Source of the DNA: Acidobacteria bacterium UBA823
GTDB lineage: Bacteria; Acidobacteriota; Vicinamibacteria; Vicinamibacterales; UBA823
DNA: 36,850 nucleotides
NCBI GenBank assembly: GCA_002296225.1
Contig: DBHR01000027.1
Span: 928 to 37,777, forward strand
Direction of reading: 5' to 3'
In this document: positions 33,492-36,850 of the stretch, piece after piece
Layout of the letters: the number at the start of each line of letters is the position of its first letter
Numbering within the stretch: the first letter of the stretch is position 1
Notes under the pieces: model-generated
Told to the model about the DNA's origin: nothing
The model's database searches: none
Seen by the model: the letters and a program-made list of their open reading frames with translations, nothing else
Program-made: the position numbers and the translations under genes

Positions 33492-33600
33492 GACTGACCT
33501 GACGCGATGCCACCGATGGCCTACTACACTCCCGGCCTAGCCAGCGTTGCGAAGGCACCGGCGGCTGTCTGTATTTGAGTTCACGAAGAGACGTGAGCCT

Positions 33601-34074
33601 ATGAAACCGCTGCACAGAGCCGCCACGTCAGTGGCGCTCGTCTCTTTGGTGGCCGTGGGCTGCGAGACGCCCCCGGCGCGCGTGGAACTGGCCATGAACG
33701 TGGAACGCCACGGCGCACAGGTCCGTATCGACGGAACGACGGATCTACTCGACGGCGCAATTCTGGCGTATGAAGTGCGCCACGAGGATTACGAGTACGA
33801 CCCGGAAACCCCGATAGACATGCTTTTCATGGAAGGTCTGACGACGGCGTCGGATGGCCGGTTCGAAGTCGAGATCAATATTTCATCGTTCGAACCCGGT
33901 GAGATCGAAGTTTGGCTCGCCTTCCAGATGCACTTCATCAACAGCGACCGGAAGCAGCCGCGTCGGGTGATCAGTCAATTTGGCGAGCGCGGCGAGCGGC
34001 TCTTGGGCGCAAACGTGACCGACCACGGTGAGGACGGGAAGCGGGTGGAACTCAGCGATACAATCCACTGGTAG
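33601..34074 (+). CDS. Small lipoprotein of unknown function
   Basis: This 157-residue protein has a lipoprotein signal peptide: basic start, hydrophobic VALVSLVAVG and lipobox AVGC with Cys21, so it is probably anchored in a membrane facing the periplasm. The mature region is acidic and beta-rich (QVRIDGTTDLLDGAILAYEV; GRFEVEINISSFEPGEIEVW), suggesting an immunoglobulin-like or transthyretin-like sandwich domain, but I recognise no family. The start is the ATG at 33601; the upstream extension is non-coding. The 109 bp between the giant repeat gene and this gene holds no clear terminator. It is 37 bp ahead of the next lipoprotein gene, so the two are probably an operon. Confidence 0.75.
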   Translation: MKPLHRAATSVALVSLVAVGCETPPARVELAMNVERHGAQVRIDGTTDLLDGAILAYEVRHEDYEYDPETPIDMLFMEGLTTASDGRFEVEINISSFEPGEIEVWLAFQMHFINSDRKQPRRVISQFGERGERLLGANVTDHGEDGKRVELSDTIHW

Positions 34075-34111
34075 CCCAAACGCCACATTAATACTGAAGG
34101 AGCTTGAAATC

Positions 34112-35368
34112 ATGCCCACCACGGGATGGGCCTGGCGCATGCTGGCGGCGGGCGCCCTGTTCGGTGTCGCTGCGTGTCAACCGATGGCTGATGTCCCATT
34201 AAACAAAGACGACCTCACTTCTGGCGCCGAGGGCGTCCGGTCTTTTCAAGATGACGTCGAATTTCTGAAGCGCCACATGGACCTCGTCATCCTTGGTGGG
34301 CCTGACGCCGGCTCACGGGTAGCGGTAGCACCCCGCTGGCAAGGCCGGGTCATGACCAGTACCTCCAACAGCGACGGCGGCATCGGGTACGGCTGGATCA
34401 ACGAAGCGCTCATTGCGTCTGGTGAGCTGCAGCCTCACATCAACGCCATCGGGGGCGAAGACCGATTCTGGCTCGGACCGGAAGGCGGGCAGTTCTCGAT
34501 CTTCTTCGCGGGCGGGGATCCGTTCGATCTCGATCACTGGCAGACACCACCGGCCATCGACACCGTTCCGTACGAGGTCGCGGTGCGCGATGACTCGCAG
34601 GTGGTGTTCACGCACCGCGTGACACTGACCAACTATTCGGACAGTAAGTTTGACCTCCGCATCGACCGAACGGTGCGCCTGGTCGAACCAAATAGTCTTG
34701 GCGTTGCCTTGCCGGCTTCGGTCCAAAGCGTGGGATATGAATCAGAAAATACCATCACCAACGTTGGCACGGCCGCCTGGACCCCCGATACAGGTCTGCT
34801 CTCGATCTGGGTCCTCGGGATGTTTAAGCACTCGGCAAAGACCACGGTCATCATCCCGTACCGGAACGGTTCCGGAGACGCATTGGGACCGGTCGTCAAC
34901 GACGCCTACTTCGGTAGAGTGCCGGATGACCGGCTGAAAGTGTCGGATGGCGTACTCTTCTTTCTCGCCGACGGCGCCTACCGGAGCAAGATCGGCCTGA
35001 GCCCACGGCGAGCCCGCCCGGTGCTCGGCAGCTACGACGCTACCCGCCGACTACTCACGGTCATCCGGTACGACCTACCCGAGGGCAACACTGATTATGT
35101 CAACTCGATGTGGGAGCTTCAGGACAAACCGTATGCTGGTGATGCTATTAACAGCTACAACGACGGGCCGCCGTCAGCCGGAGCCGCCCCACTTGGGCCG
35201 TTTTATGAGTTGGAGACCTCGTCGCCTGCGGCGGCTCTCGCGCCAAACCAGGCACTCACCCACACACACCAGACGTATCACTTCGAGGGCACTGAGGAGA
35301 ACCTCAACCGGATCGCGCTCGACGTGTTCGGTGTCGGCCTCGACACAGTCGGCGCGGCGTTCCGGTAG
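34112..35368 (+). CDS. Lipoprotein, probable DUF6786 family
   Basis: This 418-residue protein starts at the ATG at 34112 after GAAGGAG. Its signal peptide ends in a lipobox (GVAAC, Cys22). The body has FLKRHMDLVILG, GRVMTSTSNSDGGIGYGWIN and GGEDRFWLGPEGGQFSIFF, which I recall as the DUF6786 pattern, and a long beta-strand-rich fold similar in feel to the galactose-mutarotase sandwich. The enzyme class is unproven. An LTHTHQTYHF motif near the C-terminus provides several histidines. The longer frame from 34028 begins within the previous gene and lacks a signal peptide, so it is rejected as start. It converges on the minus-strand gene with a 23 bp gap. Confidence 0.78.
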   Translation: MPTTGWAWRMLAAGALFGVAACQPMADVPLNKDDLTSGAEGVRSFQDDVEFLKRHMDLVILGGPDAGSRVAVAPRWQGRVMTSTSNSDGGIGYGWINEALIASGELQPHINAIGGEDRFWLGPEGGQFSIFFAGGDPFDLDHWQTPPAIDTVPYEVAVRDDSQVVFTHRVTLTNYSDSKFDLRIDRTVRLVEPNSLGVALPASVQSVGYESENTITNVGTAAWTPDTGLLSIWVLGMFKHSAKTTVIIPYRNGSGDALGPVVNDAYFGRVPDDRLKVSDGVLFFLADGAYRSKIGLSPRRARPVLGSYDATRRLLTVIRYDLPEGNTDYVNSMWELQDKPYAGDAINSYNDGPPSAGAAPLGPFYELETSSPAAALAPNQALTHTHQTYHFEGTEENLNRIALDVFGVGLDTVGAAFR

Positions 35369-35391
35369 CAATCCAACATCCAACCCAAGTG

Positions 35392-35958
35392 CTATCGGAG
35401 CGGCACCGACATGTGGGCCTGTCTCGTTCCGGCCTCCCTGAGCCAGGGGTGCTGCGAACTCGGTTGTTCGGGCAGGCCGGTGGCGTCTGCGGTAGCACTC
35501 GGTAAAAAGACCAACATTGCCGCGTCGTTGATGTCGGCATCGAAACCAGACCGCTGGTAGACGACACCACGGTCCTGGAGCGAGAGCTGGCCAGAGTCGA
35601 TCTCCGCTTCCAACGTCTTCAACCGCTCTGGGGTATCGGCGCCAGCCTTGGTCAGTTGCAAGCTGCGCATGACATAGTTTTCCATATCCTGGTGATAACA
35701 GGTGACCGTGAAGGCGCGTACCGCCGGGTCGTCAGCAAGGCAGGTAATGAGGCCGGTCCCTTCCCGTAGCGTCACGAAATCACCAGCATCACTGAATCCC
35801 TTCACGGCTACACCCTCACGCATCGTCTCGGGTAATGGACTGAGTGCTTCCACGATTTGTCGTTCTGGCGATGGCGCCGCGCGCTGCCCTGACAGGACCA
35901 GCGGTAATTCCAAACCGAGCATCGCGACGACGAGCCCTACGACTACGTGATTGTGCAT
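35392..35958 (-). CDS. Small exported protein of unknown function
   Basis: This 188-residue protein has a signal peptide (HVVVGLVVAMLGLELPLVLSG, cleavage near SGQRAA). The ATG at 35958 follows GAGGAGCGGAAT; an in-frame ATG at 36027 falls in the upstream gene. The mature protein has two cysteines (Cys73 in LITCLADDP, Cys87 in FTVTCYHQD) that could form a disulfide, and a REGTGLITCLADDP segment. I recognise no family. It follows the PutP-like symporter gene by 25 bp, so it is probably its cotranscribed periplasmic partner. Confidence 0.75.
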   Translation of the reverse strand: MHNHVVVGLVVAMLGLELPLVLSGQRAAPSPERQIVEALSPLPETMREGVAVKGFSDAGDFVTLREGTGLITCLADDPAVRAFTVTCYHQDMENYVMRSLQLTKAGADTPERLKTLEAEIDSGQLSLQDRGVVYQRSGFDADINDAAMLVFLPSATADATGLPEQPSSQHPWLREAGTRQAHMSVPLR

Positions 35959-35983
35959 ATTCCGCTCCTCTTCAGACCAACCA

Positions 35984-36850
35984 TTACCCTTGGGATGACC
36001 AGATCGCTTGGTGCTCTTCCACCGCACCGTCCGGCGGTGCCGTCAAGAAACTAACCACAATCGTAGCACTGAAGCCGGCCAGGAAGCCCGGCCATATCTC
36101 GTACAGTCCATAGAAGTCGGACTTGAAGACGATCACCCAAATGACCGCTGAAAGGAATCCAGTCACCATGCCTGCGAGTGCGCCAGCGCGCGTCGTCCTG
36201 TCCCAGAATAGCGAGCACAACACGACCGGGGTGAATGCCGACGCGAGTCCAGACCAGGCGAACAATACGAACCAGAAGATGAGCCGAACCTCCGTCAGGG
36301 CAAATCCGAGCGCACCTAGGCCGAGGACCACCGTCGTCGCCTTGCCGTAGCGTGCTAGCCGTCTTTCATCTAGATCGGGCCGGAACACTGGCTGGACCAC
36401 GTCCCGGACCACGGCTGACGACGCCAAGAGAAGCAACGAGTCCGCCGTCGACATGATGGCCCCGAGAACGATTACCAAAAAGAGGCCCGTGAAAAGCGCC
36501 GGGAGTAAACCTACGCTCATCGCTGGAAGAACCGTTTCTGGATCCGTCAGACCAGGCATCAAGACCCGTCCGGCCATGCCAGTCAAAACTGCGCCCACAT
36601 CGAACACGATGATGCACATGACGGCGAGAAGGCTACCCGAAACGATCTCCCCTTCCGATCGAGCCGCCATAAACCGCGTTAACAGTTGGGGTGCACCGAG
36701 AAACGCTAAACCGATGCCAGCAAAGCTGGCCGCACTGACCACCCCGCTGATCGACAAACCAAACGTGCCCATTGGCTCGAGCAGCCTCGGGTCCGCGGAG
36801 CGCAGCGATTCGACCATCGGTAACCACCCTCCCACCGCGAAAACGCCGAC
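35984..36850 (-). CDS. Sodium/proline-type symporter (SSS family, PutP-like), partial
   Basis: These are the last 288 residues of an SSS transporter; the gene begins beyond base 36850 and the frame is open to the edge. Visible PutP-like signatures include SFAGIGLAFLGAPQLLTRFMAARSE and the family motif GAIMSTADSLLLLASSAVVRD, followed by further membrane helices to a short hydrophilic tail. Members carry proline, panthothenate, sugars or monocarboxylates with sodium. It is distinct from the 701-residue symporter at 8703-10808. The next gene, a small exported protein, follows by 25 bp. Confidence 0.9.
   Translation of the reverse strand, partial: VGVFAVGGWLPMVESLRSADPRLLEPMGTFGLSISGVVSAASFAGIGLAFLGAPQLLTRFMAARSEGEIVSGSLLAVMCIIVFDVGAVLTGMAGRVLMPGLTDPETVLPAMSVGLLPALFTGLFLVIVLGAIMSTADSLLLLASSAVVRDVVQPVFRPDLDERRLARYGKATTVVLGLGALGFALTEVRLIFWFVLFAWSGLASAFTPVVLCSLFWDRTTRAGALAGMVTGFLSAVIWVIVFKSDFYGLYEIWPGFLAGFSATIVVSFLTAPPDGAVEEHQAIWSSQG

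Overview
The window is about 36.9 kb of fairly GC-rich (roughly 58-60% by eye) bacterial chromosome. Lipobox proteins, several twin-arginine (Tat) exported enzymes, Sec signal peptides and a membrane-bound formate dehydrogenase indicate a Gram-negative cell. The mix of secreted propeller proteins, heparinase-type lyases, Gfo/Idh/MocA oxidoreductases with sugar-isomerase TIM barrels, and a planctomycete/acidobacterial-style propeller-cytochrome fusion suggests an environmental Acidobacteriota-like (perhaps Vicinamibacteria) organism. That placement is an inference, because no marker gene is present. I see no rRNA, tRNA, CRISPR array, transposase or phage gene.

Layout. (1) 1-1162, minus strand: a DJ-1/PfpI protein followed by a Tat-exported histidinol-phosphate-aminotransferase-like enzyme that runs off the left edge. 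(2) 1400-2404, plus: a stand-alone MetE C-terminal-type methyltransferase with a near-leaderless promoter. (3) 2432-16177, minus: nine genes with overlaps or gaps of at most 31 bp, read here as one carbohydrate operon. In order of transcription they are a Gfo/Idh/MocA oxidoreductase, a DUF993 TIM barrel, two sugar-isomerase-type TIM barrels, a second Gfo/Idh/MocA oxidoreductase, a sodium:solute symporter, an exported heparinase II/III-type lyase, a six-hairpin glycosidase-like protein and a large TIM-barrel glycosidase-like protein. (4) 16253-20716, plus: a small Rho-N-like protein, a Tat-exported dienelactone hydrolase, a His-rich EF-hand protein, an exported creatininase-family protein and a beta-propeller/cytochrome c fusion. 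(5) 20740-22838: a Tat-exported DsrE-like protein (minus) divergent from a complete second Tat-exported aminotransferase (plus), which ends in a strong intrinsic terminator.

(6) 22980-28519, plus: a formate dehydrogenase operon (alpha, beta, gamma, FdhE). The alpha subunit is split by an in-frame TGA that is almost certainly selenocysteine, with a matching SECIS hairpin directly downstream. (7) 28543-29522, minus: a Met-rich membrane protein coupled to a SAM methyltransferase. (8) 29664-33491, plus: a very large secreted NHL-type repeat protein whose reading frame is broken by another in-frame TGA at codon 64. (9) 33601-35368, plus: two lipoproteins. (10) 35392-36850, minus: a PutP-like symporter, cut by the right edge, and a small exported protein.

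How the parts fit. The large operon looks like a complete depolymerise-import-oxidise-cleave route for a polysaccharide, probably a uronate-containing one. The exported lyase makes oligomers, the symporter imports products, the cytoplasmic glycosidase-like proteins trim them, and the oxidoreductase/TIM-barrel/DUF993 set processes the sugars, perhaps through keto-sugar intermediates. The formate dehydrogenase feeds electrons to the quinone pool. The two points most worth a second look are the selenocysteine formate dehydrogenase with the unexplained second in-frame TGA nearby, and the nine-gene catabolic operon of unassigned substrate.
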